In this document: positions 40,701-48,778 of the stretch, in pieces | How the letters are laid out: the number at the start of each line of letters is the position of its first letter | Position numbering within the stretch: position 1 is the first letter of the stretch | NCBI GenBank assembly: GCA_021294835.1 | Contig: JAJTDF010000026.1 | Span: forward strand, 1 to 64,000 | DNA: 64,000 bases | Direction of reading: 5' to 3' | From: Planctomycetaceae bacterium | GTDB lineage: Bacteria > Planctomycetota > Phycisphaerae > Phycisphaerales > UBA1924 | Program-made: the position numbers and the translations under genes | The notes under the pieces: generated by a model | Database searches by the model: none | What the model was told of the DNA's origin: nothing | What the model saw: the letters and a program-made list of their open reading frames with translations, nothing else

Positions 40701-43181
40701 ATGCTGTACGCCGATTTGTCGCTGTCGTGGTTGCTTGCCCGGGTCCGTCCGTTGCTGGCGGCGCTGGTGGTCTTGTCGGCGCCGGGTCTGGCGGCGGCGC
40801 AGCAGTGGGTGACGCCGGCGGTGTCGGCGCCGCGGGTGCAGCGGGTGGTGTTCCCCAGTTCGGTGGTCGGCGGGCCAGTGAGCTATCACGTGTACACGCC
40901 GCCGGCGTACGACACGCAGCCCACGCAGCGGTTCCCGGTGCTGTACTGGCTGCACGGCAGCAACAGCGTGCTGGCGGGGATTCCGTCGGTGGCGGCGTGG
41001 TTCGATGCAGCGATCGCCAATGGCCGCATCCGGCCGATGATCATCGTGTTCCCGAACGGTCTTCCGTATGGCATGTGGTGCAACTCGGTCAGCGGGGCGA
41101 CCCGGGTGGAGGACATCCTGATCCAGAATGTGCTTCCGGATGTGGACGCGCGATTTCGCACGATGGCTTCGCGATCGGGGCGGATTATCGAGGGGTTCAG
41201 CATGGGGGGGTACGGGGCGGGGCGGATCGGTTTCCGGCACAGCCACCTGTTTGGCGGCATCAGCATGCTGGGGGCGGGGCCGCTGCAGCAGGATTTCCTG
41301 CAGGAGCCGCCGGGGAGCACGATTCCCATCGAGACCCGGCTTCAGATCTACCAGGACGTGTACAACAACAGCCCGACGGAGTTTCTGGCGCGAAGCCCGT
41401 GGCAACTGGCGAGCGTTCATCGCGATGCTTTGCTGAACGCGGGCATGCCGATCCGGCAGATGATCGGGGCAGCGGATTTCACGCTGCCGGCGAATCTGGA
41501 GTTCCGGCAGCGTATGGCGGATCTGGGAATCCCTGTGGAGTTTGTCAGCCCGCCGAGGGTGGGCCATGATGTGCTGGGGTTGTTCAACGCATACGGGGAG
41601 AACCTGTGGTCGTTCTACCACAGCGTGTTCGGCGCGACGCCGGGGACGTGTCCGACGTGCGTGCCGCTGACAGAATTGGGGACCGGTCGATATCTGGGGC
41701 AGTATGAGGGCGGGTTGTACCCCGGCGGGGCGAGCGCGCCGCCGCCGTCGCATCAGGCTGCGATCGTGGGGGCGAATCGGGCGATTCGTCCGGTGGACGC
41801 GGGGGGGCGGCCGACGCCTGACGGGCTGGTGGGCTTTCTGGCCATCGGGATGTCCAACGCGACCATGGAGTTTGGCGCGTTGGAGGGGCTGATGGACTTC
41901 GACCCGGCCCGCAACGCGCGGGTGGTGGCGGTGAACGCGGCGGCGGGATCGCATCCGATCGAACTGATCAACAACCCGACCGAGGACTATTGGACGCTGC
42001 TGGAGGCTCGGCTGGCGGGGGCGGGCCTGAGCCCGGCGCAGGTGCAGGTGGTGTGGATCAAGCAGGCGTTCGGCACGCCGCCGACGACGGCGTTTCCGGC
42101 CCATGCCGAGGCGCTGCAGGAGCAGTACGTGCTGCTGGTGAATCAACTTCGGCAGCGGTTTGTGAACCTGCGGCTGGCGTTGCTCTCAAGCCGGATCTAC
42201 GGCGGATACAGCAGCAATCCGATGCGTGCCGAGCCCTTGAGCTATGAGACGGGGTTTGCGGTCAAGTGGCTGATTGAGGCGCAGATCAACGGGTCTGATC
42301 CGCGGTTGCGTTTCACCGGCACTGATGCTCCGGCACCGGTGTTGGCCTGGGGGCCGTACATCTGGGCGAACGGCACGACCGTGCGGTCCGACGGGCTGTC
42401 CTGGCAGATCGCCGACTTTGCGTCGGATCGGATCCATCCCAACGATGCTGGGCGGCTGAAAGTCGCCCAGCGGTTCATGACCATGCTGACGGAAGCGGGA
42501 GTCGGCGGGTGGTATCAGCAACTGGCGGTATCAAGCGTGGTTTCTCGGCAGGCGACGGCGGACACGACGTTGGACGCAACACAGCCGAACACGGCATTCG
42601 GCGGCTTGACATCGCTGCGTGTGGAGGCCGGGCGGAACGTGGCACTGCTGCGGTTTGATCTGGCCGGACTGAGCGGGCGTGTGCTGCACGCCAAAATGGT
42701 TGTTCAGCCTGAGGGCGGCCAGAGCGTCGCGATCAGTGTGTGGGGGCCGGTATCGTCGGCATGGAACGAGGCCTCAGTGACGTGGAACACCGCACCTTCG
42801 ATACCGACGACGGCGCTCTCGTCTTTGCCGGATGAGGACGACTTCGGCGGCGGCGCGAGCACGTGGTCGTTTGATGTGACTTCGGCGGTGCGGGGGGCGG
42901 CGGGCGGGCCGTTGAGTCTGGCGATCGCGTCGACGGACTCGGCGGGGGAGTCGGTGATGATCCGTGCACGCGAGTCCACATCGCCTCCCCGGCTGGTGCT
43001 GCTGATGGATCGGTCGGACATAGACGGCGACGGCGCTGCGACAATTGACGACGTGTACGTCCAGCAGGTGTTCCCGGCGGATGTGAACGGCGACGGCGTG
43101 ATCAATCAGGCCGACATGGAGGCGCTGGCGGCGTGGTACCGTCGCTTTGAGGCGCCGCATCCGGCACCGCCTGGGCGCTGA
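40701..43181 (+). CDS. secreted two-esterase protein with DNRLRE-type module and dockerin
   Basis: An 826-residue exported protein. A signal peptide (PLLAALVVLSAPGLAAAQ) precedes a CE1/esterase-D-like domain (about 35-305) with nucleophile Ser167 in GFSMGGYGAG and an acid/base His in RVGHDVLG. Residues 350-600 form an SGNH-like hydrolase: Ser385 in IGMSNATMEF, and Asp576 and His579 in SDRIHPNDAG. A DNRLRE-type module follows (about 605-760, SAWNEASVTWNTAP). The end carries a type I dockerin-like pair of calcium loops (DIDGDGAATIDD, DVNGDGVINQAD). ATG 40701 is preferred over GTG 40644 because it gives a standard signal peptide. Likely role: deacylating a plant or algal polysaccharide outside the cell. 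Confidence 0.85.
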   Translation: MLYADLSLSWLLARVRPLLAALVVLSAPGLAAAQQWVTPAVSAPRVQRVVFPSSVVGGPVSYHVYTPPAYDTQPTQRFPVLYWLHGSNSVLAGIPSVAAWFDAAIANGRIRPMIIVFPNGLPYGMWCNSVSGATRVEDILIQNVLPDVDARFRTMASRSGRIIEGFSMGGYGAGRIGFRHSHLFGGISMLGAGPLQQDFLQEPPGSTIPIETRLQIYQDVYNNSPTEFLARSPWQLASVHRDALLNAGMPIRQMIGAADFTLPANLEFRQRMADLGIPVEFVSPPRVGHDVLGLFNAYGENLWSFYHSVFGATPGTCPTCVPLTELGTGRYLGQYEGGLYPGGASAPPPSHQAAIVGANRAIRPVDAGGRPTPDGLVGFLAIGMSNATMEFGALEGLMDFDPARNARVVAVNAAAGSHPIELINNPTEDYWTLLEARLAGAGLSPAQVQVVWIKQAFGTPPTTAFPAHAEALQEQYVLLVNQLRQRFVNLRLALLSSRIYGGYSSNPMRAEPLSYETGFAVKWLIEAQINGSDPRLRFTGTDAPAPVLAWGPYIWANGTTVRSDGLSWQIADFASDRIHPNDAGRLKVAQRFMTMLTEAGVGGWYQQLAVSSVVSRQATADTTLDATQPNTAFGGLTSLRVEAGRNVALLRFDLAGLSGRVLHAKMVVQPEGGQSVAISVWGPVSSAWNEASVTWNTAPSIPTTALSSLPDEDDFGGGASTWSFDVTSAVRGAAGGPLSLAIASTDSAGESVMIRARESTSPPRLVLLMDRSDIDGDGAATIDDVYVQQVFPADVNGDGVINQADMEALAAWYRRFEAPHPAPPGR

Positions 43182-43190
43182 GCGGGATGT

Positions 43191-43475
43191 TCAGTCCCGC
43201 CGGGGGCGGCTGGGAGATGCGCTGATGCTGACGGGGACGGGGAGCGGCTGTCGCGCGGCCACTGCGATCCGGATCGCCTGGCACTGTTGCGGCGTGAGCA
43301 CCGGCAGCCGGTCGACGCCCAGGAATAAGGCCAGACGGGCGTAGGGCTCGCACATGCCGCAACCCGTGCCGCAACCGGTCTGATCGCAGATCTGTTCGAA
43401 GGTGGCGCCGGCTGCCGCCAGATCCAGCACCCGGCGGAACGGCACATCATGGCAAATGCAGCGATCAACACTCAC
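43191..43475 (-). CDS. BFD-like [2Fe-2S] protein
   Basis: A 94-residue protein. The start GTG 43475 has GGGAG eight bases upstream and puts the ligands where the family has them: CIC (near residues 5-7) and, about 32 residues later, CGTGCGMC, supplying the second cysteine pair. BFD domains carry one [2Fe-2S] cluster and pass electrons, classically to bacterioferritin. No bacterioferritin is nearby. It is the last gene of the riboswitch-controlled operon, which suggests a redox role in cobalamin handling or simply iron-linked regulation. A longer frame upstream to 43625 overlaps the prepilin gene and is less likely. It converges on the esterase gene with nine bases between. Confidence 0.82.
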   Translation of the reverse strand: MSVDRCICHDVPFRRVLDLAAAGATFEQICDQTGCGTGCGMCEPYARLALFLGVDRLPVLTPQQCQAIRIAVAARQPLPVPVSISASPSRPRRD

Positions 43476-43566
43476 AACGCTGACTCCCGGCGCACGAAGC
43501 ACCTCCCATGGGTCACCTCTCGCCGCGGCCGTAGACCGCCGCTCCGACGAAGAGTTTACACCACGA

Positions 43567-44484
43567 TCAGGGGTTGCCCCACAAAGTGTTGGAGTCTTCG
43601 TCCCCCATCCATCCGACAGCAACATCGGCAGGATTTCCGGGATAAACGCCGCTTGACCACGTGAATGTCATCTTCTCCGTGGATGCGTGGCCGTCAGCCC
43701 ACATGATGGTGGCCCCGGCGGAAGCCCCAGCGGACCCGCGTGTCGCATTGGAGTTCTGGCCGGACATTGCGTGACGAAAGTGAACTGAAGGATCGAGGCG
43801 GGATCCGGGGGTGTCGGGAGCGAAACGCGGCTCAATGAACGAGTACTCGATGAGTCCGGCGGTACCGGGGCCTTGGGCCATGGCGGCGTCGCCGAACATG
43901 GCGGTGGCGGCGGGGGTGCTCAGGCGGGCGGTGTCGGCGCCGCTGCGGTCGGTGATGATCTCGCTGATGATGGTGCCGTTGATGGTGCGTTGGCCGCGGA
44001 GCGTGCCGATGTAGGCGTTGTTGTAGCCGTAGCCGCCGTTTCCGCGTTCAAAGCCCCGGCGGTCGCGTTCGAGTTGTTCAAGCCGGGTGCGGAACGATGG
44101 GCAGGCGCGAACGGCGGCGCTGGCGCGATCGCCCGCGCCGTCGCCCCCGAGGTAGGGGGTGAGGGCTCCGCCCCGCGAGGCCTCGAACATGCCGCTGGGC
44201 GAGGTGCGGGCGCCGTGCCAGCGTTGCAGGTTGGCCAGGAAGTCTGCGGCACCGGGGGGTGCGAAGCCGCGGTGATCGGCGGCATAGGTGAGGGCGGCGA
44301 TGCCGAGCTGGCGGGCGTTGCTGGCGCAGGTGGCCAGGCGGGCGGCCTCGCGGGCGCCGGCCAGCGCCGGAAGCAACAGCCCTGAGAGCATGGCGATGAT
44401 CGCGAGGCTGACCAGCAGTTCGACCAGCGAGAATCCGCGGGTGGGGGTGCGGGTGCGGCTGTGCAACGCGCGTGCGAGGGTCAT
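43567..44484 (-). CDS. prepilin-like protein with type IV N-terminal signal
   Basis: A 305-residue protein. [26 protein letters not shown] is a type IV prepilin leader with cleavage after Gly18 and Phe+1, Glu+5 in place. The rest is a large globular region ([20 protein letters not shown], then a late MWADGHAS motif) of the DUF1559 type that is abundant in planctomycetes. The ATG overlaps the upstream gene by ATGA. No prepilin peptidase or secretion ATPase is in the window. Within the riboswitch operon it may form a surface fibre or pseudopilus holding other operon products. Confidence 0.88.
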   Translation of the reverse strand: MTLARALHSRTRTPTRGFSLVELLVSLAIIAMLSGLLLPALAGAREAARLATCASNARQLGIAALTYAADHRGFAPPGAADFLANLQRWHGARTSPSGMFEASRGGALTPYLGGDGAGDRASAAVRACPSFRTRLEQLERDRRGFERGNGGYGYNNAYIGTLRGQRTINGTIISEIITDRSGADTARLSTPAATAMFGDAAMAQGPGTAGLIEYSFIEPRFAPDTPGSRLDPSVHFRHAMSGQNSNATRGSAGASAGATIMWADGHASTEKMTFTWSSGVYPGNPADVAVGWMGDEDSNTLWGNP

Positions 44485-45701
44485 CCGCCACCTCCTGCGA
44501 AGCTGGCGATGAAGGCGACGAAGTCGTCGCCGGTGATCAGGCCGTCAGGCTGGGCGGGCGGGCCGCCGATGCCGCAGACATCGGCAAGGGGGGCGGCGTC
44601 GGCGAAGGCGGAGACGAAGGCGATGAAGTCGTCGCCGGTGAGCAGACCGTCGGGCAGACTGGGCGGGCCGCCGATGCCGGTGATGTCGGCCAGCGGGCGG
44701 GCGACCGGCACGCGGACCAGAGCGAGGCCGCCGATTTCGGTGCTGGCCTCGCCCAAGAACGGGCTGACGCGTGCGACGGCGGTGGAGATGCGGACAAAGT
44801 CCGCGGTTGCCAGGTTCACCGGTGCGCCGGTGGCCGGGTGCACCGCCCACTCAAGGGCGATGGCATCACCGCCGCCGCTGCCTGGGGTGATGCCCACCGT
44901 GGTCGGGTCGTCGGGTTGGGTGTAGAAGGTCTCGGGCGTGGCGTTGAGGTCGTCGGCCTCGCCGTCGCCGTCGGTGTCGCCCAGCACCATCGTCGGCGTG
45001 CAGTCCGCCAGGCCCCAGGTGCGTTCGCCGGACGGGTCTATGGCGGAGATCACCGGGCCGAGCAGGGCGGGGTCGGTCAGGCGGTAGGTGTAGGTGGTCC
45101 ACTGGCCGGTGCGGCCGGCGGGGATCCACGAGGCGACGGTGGGGGGGAAGGCGGGGTCGGCGGCGTTGTCGTCCCAGGTCTGCGTGAACAGAGAGGCCTG
45201 CGGAACTTCGCCGGCGGGCCAGGTGGCGGCGCCCGGCGGCCGGATGAGGTACCACGGATCATCGGCAAGGCCGTTGGCGTTGGCATCGGCCGCGACCTCG
45301 ATGGCCCCGGGCTCGGCGAAGCGGGCGGCCGGATCACCCCCGGCGAAGAAGGCGTTGCCGAAGACGATCAGGTCCAAGCCGAGCGGGTTGCCGGGTGAGG
45401 CAGGGTGGTTGGTGACGGGCTGGTCAAAGCCAAGGGTGATGCTGCCGCCAAAGCCGCCGAGGGTGACCACTTTGGCGTTGCTGGGCGCAGCGGTTCCGCC
45501 GCCGAGCGGCGCACCCAGGGCGTGGGTGGGGTTGTTGAACGCGGGGTTGTTCACCAGCGATCCGGGGGCCGGCGCGTAGTGCAGCACGCGGGTGGCGAAC
45601 GGCGAGGCCGACGCCCCCGTGCCAACCCCCCCGACAACGGCGGCGCCCGTCAGCACGACGAGCGCCACCGTTGCCCCACGGCTCGGGACGGTGGACCGCA
45701 T
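44481..45701 (-). CDS. surface protein with two C-terminal GC-type dockerin repeats
   Basis: A 406-residue exported protein. [21 protein letters not shown] is the signal segment. Residues 32-150 contain [18 protein letters not shown] and [18 protein letters not shown], then [15 protein letters not shown], a beta-rich surface-protein family also met near cobalamin-regulated genes in other bacteria as far as I recall. The C-terminus has two near-identical modules, [24 protein letters not shown] and [24 protein letters not shown], which resemble GC-type dockerins. They probably dock or sort the protein at the surface. Its stop and the next ATG overlap. Confidence 0.82.
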   Translation of the reverse strand: MRSTVPSRGATVALVVLTGAAVVGGVGTGASASPFATRVLHYAPAPGSLVNNPAFNNPTHALGAPLGGGTAAPSNAKVVTLGGFGGSITLGFDQPVTNHPASPGNPLGLDLIVFGNAFFAGGDPAARFAEPGAIEVAADANANGLADDPWYLIRPPGAATWPAGEVPQASLFTQTWDDNAADPAFPPTVASWIPAGRTGQWTTYTYRLTDPALLGPVISAIDPSGERTWGLADCTPTMVLGDTDGDGEADDLNATPETFYTQPDDPTTVGITPGSGGGDAIALEWAVHPATGAPVNLATADFVRISTAVARVSPFLGEASTEIGGLALVRVPVARPLADITGIGGPPSLPDGLLTGDDFIAFVSAFADAAPLADVCGIGGPPAQPDGLITGDDFVAFIASFAGGGG

Positions 45702-46699
45702 CAGCGGCGCCTCCGCGCGGCGGTCAGGCCGGCGAGCAGCAGCAGACCCGCGGCGGCCGGACCGGGGACGGCGTAGCGGTAGGCGATGCCGCCGGCGGTC
45801 ACCAGCAGTTCGTCGGTGAAGGCGTTGAAGCGCACGCCGTAGGTCACGCTGGTGCCCGCGGGTGAGAGGCGAAGGAACTCGCCCGGCGAGGCGGGGTTGA
45901 CCACGGCGGCGTAGCCGATGTCGGTCGAGCCGCCGAAGGCGTCTCCGCCGCCGGCGAGCAGGTTGCCGAAGCGGTCATATCCCAGCGGAGAGGCGGAGAG
46001 GAACGAGCCGACAACGGCGCCGGCGGTGAAGGGGGTGGGCGACGGCGAGGCGTTGACCGCGAGCAGGTCGAATGCCCGCACCTGGCCGGTGGGCAGGCCG
46101 GGCCCACCGAAGCCGACGCCGGTGACCAGTTGGCTGCCGAAGATGGCGACGCCGCCGGAACCGCCGCCGATGCCGGTGATGATGGTGGTGCTCACCGGCG
46201 TGCCGGTGACGTTGGTGAAGGTGATGCGGTTGACATACGGCACGAAGTCCGAACCGGCACCGGTGACGTAGAGGGCGTTGCCGTCCCATGCGGCGTCGAA
46301 GCTGCCGCTGAGGACGCTGGCGGTTGCGGCGGGGGCGGAGACGCTCAGCGTGTCAAGCCCGACGAAGTGCACGCGGGCGCCGGAGCCGAAGTTGTTGTCG
46401 CCAAAGGCCAGGGTGCCGCCGGCGGGGCTGACGCGAACGAACGACGTGCCGAAGGGCGACACCGCACCGGCGGGTACCGTGCCGAGCAGGCTGTAACTGC
46501 TGCCGCCGGGGGCATCCTGCCGCCACACCTGGTTGCCCCGCATCTGCACCACGCGGCCGTCGGGCCCGACATCCCAGCCGTCGCCGCCGGTCAGCAGCGG
46601 GAACTGGCCCACGAGGGTGTAGTTGGGGATCTGCGCCGCTGCGGCTCCGGTCAGCACTGTGCAAGCCGCCACCGCCGCCGCCATCATCGAAACGTTCAT
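45701..46699 (-). CDS. PEP-CTERM-like surface protein, probable beta-propeller
   Basis: A 332-residue protein with signal peptide MNVSMMAAAVAACTVLTGAAAA. The body has repeated short strands with GGDGWDVGPDGRVVQMRGNQ, FDAAWDGNALYVTGAG and YDRFGNLLAGGGDAF, like blades of a beta-propeller. It ends VPGPAAAGLLLLAGLTAARR plus two Arg, a PEP-CTERM-like tail with VPGP instead of VPEP. An exosortase is encoded at 856-1734. The ATG at 46699 follows GAGAGGA by eight bases and beats an ATG at 46717. It is the first gene after the cobalamin riboswitch. BtuG, a known surface B12-binding protein, is also a propeller, though no sequence match is claimed. Confidence 0.8.
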   Translation of the reverse strand: MNVSMMAAAVAACTVLTGAAAAQIPNYTLVGQFPLLTGGDGWDVGPDGRVVQMRGNQVWRQDAPGGSSYSLLGTVPAGAVSPFGTSFVRVSPAGGTLAFGDNNFGSGARVHFVGLDTLSVSAPAATASVLSGSFDAAWDGNALYVTGAGSDFVPYVNRITFTNVTGTPVSTTIITGIGGGSGGVAIFGSQLVTGVGFGGPGLPTGQVRAFDLLAVNASPSPTPFTAGAVVGSFLSASPLGYDRFGNLLAGGGDAFGGSTDIGYAAVVNPASPGEFLRLSPAGTSVTYGVRFNAFTDELLVTAGGIAYRYAVPGPAAAGLLLLAGLTAARRRR

Positions 46700-46904
46700 C
46701 TGCGTGTCCTCTCGCATCTCACCGGGGCTTCGCGCCCGGCGGCTTGCAGTTGCCCGGTGGAGCGCAGCACAACGGCTGGGTCACCGGTCGGGTGCCGCCC
46801 GCGAGAGGGTCTTTGCATCTTCCAAAGAACGCCGGAACGCACGCCGCGCTGCAAGCCTGCGCGAGACACGCTCCGACGCCCCTTCTCGCGAGGGCGTACA
46901 GGCA

Positions 46905-47140
46905 CTGGTCCCAGGCAGGTCTTCCGGCTCAGGGCCTCTTCCCGTCAACCTTCCCGGTCGCTTGCCCTTGCGGGCGGGGCAACCAGTGGTATTGCGACGG
47001 GCGTCGGCGGCCCATTACGGCGGCGCGTCCGCGGCGGAATTGGCCGTCCCACTGCGCAAACAGATGTGGGCCGGCCGCACCGCACTTCCCTTTCAAGTCC
47101 CGGCTCGTGCTACGCACGCGCGATCCGGTTCACGAAGGAC
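46905..47140 (-). promoter_or_regulatory. cobalamin (adenosylcobalamin/B12) riboswitch
   Basis: Read on the minus strand, the conserved blocks occur in order: AAAGGGAAGTGCGGTG (around 47078-47093) for the GGGAA...GGTG core, ACCACTGG (46983-46990) for the CCACTG box, and AGCCGGAAGACCTGCC (about 46915-46930), the B12 box. Between the last two lie stems including GGTTGCCCC with a Gly/Cys-rich arm. The element lies about 205 bases upstream of the PEP-CTERM-like gene, leaving room for an expression platform at 46700-46904, which holds several GC-rich inverted repeats but no T-tract. Ends are approximate. No coding sequence is seen at 47141-47409. Confidence 0.85.
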
Positions 47141-47409
47141 AGAGTCACGATAGCCGGGCGAGGGCGGAAATCGTGGTCGTGTGGACAGAATGATTTGTGT
47201 ATATGCCAAGTCATGGTCGGACGGGGCATTCCCCCTCGTTTTTGTGGATTGTACGGGTTCTGGCGGTGTTCCCGGACCCGCCAGACGTCCGATGGAGTAT
47301 CTCCCACCGCCTTGGCCAGGTCCGTTTTTCCTTCCGTGCGAGGTCCAGCATGCCGGCACAACGCAAACCCGGGCAACCGGGCGGCGATCTTCGAGTACAC
47401 TGTGGTCGG

Positions 47410-47997
47410 ATGACTCCGCGTCACGAGCGAGCCCTGATCAAGGCGATTCTGCGAGGCGAACGGGCCGCGGCGGAGGAGTTGGTGCGCCATCATCAGCCAT
47501 CGCTGTACGCGTACATGCTGCGGATGACCGGTCGGCCCGAGGTGGCCGAGGATGTGACGCAGGAGGCGCTGGTGCGGGCGCTCACCCACCTGCATCGGTA
47601 CGACGAGCGGTTCCGGTTCTCCACCTGGCTGTTCACCATCGCCAAGCGGCTGCATGTCAACGCGTGCCAGCGGCTGGCCCCGGCGTTTGATTCAGAGACG
47701 GTGGAACTGGCGGCGGGTGCGTCGGTCGGGCAGCAGAGCTCGATCGCGGCCCGGACCGAGCGCAAGGCCAACATCGAGCAGGCGCTCAAGTTGGCTCTGG
47801 AGGGGTTGACGGAAGATCAGCGTGAGGTGGTGGTGCTGTTCTACCAGTTGCAGTGGCCGGTGGAGCAGATCAGCGAGTATCTGGACGTGCCGACCGGCAC
47901 GGTGAAGAGCCACCTGCACCGCGCCCGCAGCCGTATGCGGGCGGCGCTGGAGGCTGACCCGACGCTGGCCCTGCACGTTCGCGAAGCGTTTGCCTGA
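47410..47997 (+). CDS. ECF-family RNA polymerase sigma factor
   Basis: A 195-residue sigma factor. Region 2 includes RRMTGRPEVAEDVTQEALVRAL-like RPEVAEDVTQEALVRALTHL and FRFSTWLFTIAKRLHVNACQ; region 4 is LEGLTEDQREVVVLFYQLQWP through VPTGTVKSHLHRARSRMR. It directs polymerase to a small regulon. The ATG at 47410 gives the usual length; an upstream in-frame extension is not family-like. A membrane protein gene follows after 43 bases and is its probable anti-sigma factor, so it likely responds to an envelope signal. Confidence 0.92.
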   Translation: MTPRHERALIKAILRGERAAAEELVRHHQPSLYAYMLRMTGRPEVAEDVTQEALVRALTHLHRYDERFRFSTWLFTIAKRLHVNACQRLAPAFDSETVELAAGASVGQQSSIAARTERKANIEQALKLALEGLTEDQREVVVLFYQLQWPVEQISEYLDVPTGTVKSHLHRARSRMRAALEADPTLALHVREAFA

Positions 47998-48040
47998 GAC
48001 TCATTGGCCGATCTGAGGCCCAACGACCGGTTCTGCAAGC

Positions 48041-48778
48041 ATGTCCGACCGAGGCTTCCATCCCGACCAGTTCCTCTCCGGCGATGACGCCGAGCGGGCG
48101 GTGGCGCCGGGTCGCAAGCTGGTGGACTGCCTGGAAGCGTTGTCCTCGGCCCCGGCGGTGCCGGATGTGTCGGCCTCGGTGATCGCCCGCGTGCACTCCA
48201 GGCGGGCCTTCCTGTCGCGCTCGGCACGGTCACGGCTGTCGATGGGGCGGGTGGCGGTGGGTGTGGTGCTGGGCGGTCTGGCGTGCGTCGCCGTGGCGGC
48301 GGCGTGGTACGGCCCGGAGACCTTCGTGCAGTTCAAGCGGCCGACGGAACTGTCGCGCGTGGTGCGGTCGGCCGGGGCGGACGTGAGCGGCACATGGCGG
48401 GCGGTGGTGGATTCCGCCGGACGGCCGATGCTGCGGTCCGGTGTGTCGGCGTTTGGCGGGCCGCTGCAGGCGGCCGGTTCGGATGCGTCGGAACTCAGCC
48501 GGGCTTCGCTGCACGTGCTGCTGTCGTGGGCGTATTTCTCGAAGCTGCCGGACGCAGATGGGGCGGATTTGTTCCGATCAGCGACGGCGGTGCCGATGGG
48601 GCCGGTGGCTGCCGGCGTGGCGCCTTTGCAGCTGTCAGGGCCGATGGCGGGCCCGGCGACTGGATTGGCGAATGGGCCGGCCGCGTCGGGCGAGGTGGAT
48701 GTGGCCGATCTGGTTTCCGGCGCGCTTCAGGGCGACGCTGCGCTGCCTCAGGGTGGCATCGTTGATCTTCCCCGCTGA
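48041..48778 (+). CDS. single-pass membrane protein, putative anti-sigma factor
   Basis: A 245-residue protein. Residues 1-68 are a charged cytoplasmic part, VAVGVVLGGLACVAVAAAW (about 72-90) is one membrane helix, and the remainder is Ala/Gly/Ser-rich extracytoplasmic sequence. No zinc-binding HxxxCxxC motif is visible. The topology and position directly after an ECF sigma gene are the basis for the anti-sigma call; sequence alone does not establish it. The last 17 bases overlap the next gene. Confidence 0.7.
   Translation: MSDRGFHPDQFLSGDDAERAVAPGRKLVDCLEALSSAPAVPDVSASVIARVHSRRAFLSRSARSRLSMGRVAVGVVLGGLACVAVAAAWYGPETFVQFKRPTELSRVVRSAGADVSGTWRAVVDSAGRPMLRSGVSAFGGPLQAAGSDASELSRASLHVLLSWAYFSKLPDADGADLFRSATAVPMGPVAAGVAPLQLSGPMAGPATGLANGPAASGEVDVADLVSGALQGDAALPQGGIVDLPR

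Noticed and set aside
47390..47409. TACACT just before the ECF sigma start with a GCAACC 17 bases upstream, as a self-regulated ECF promoter.
   Set aside because: It would place the transcription start inside the coding region, and the match to known ECF promoters is weak.
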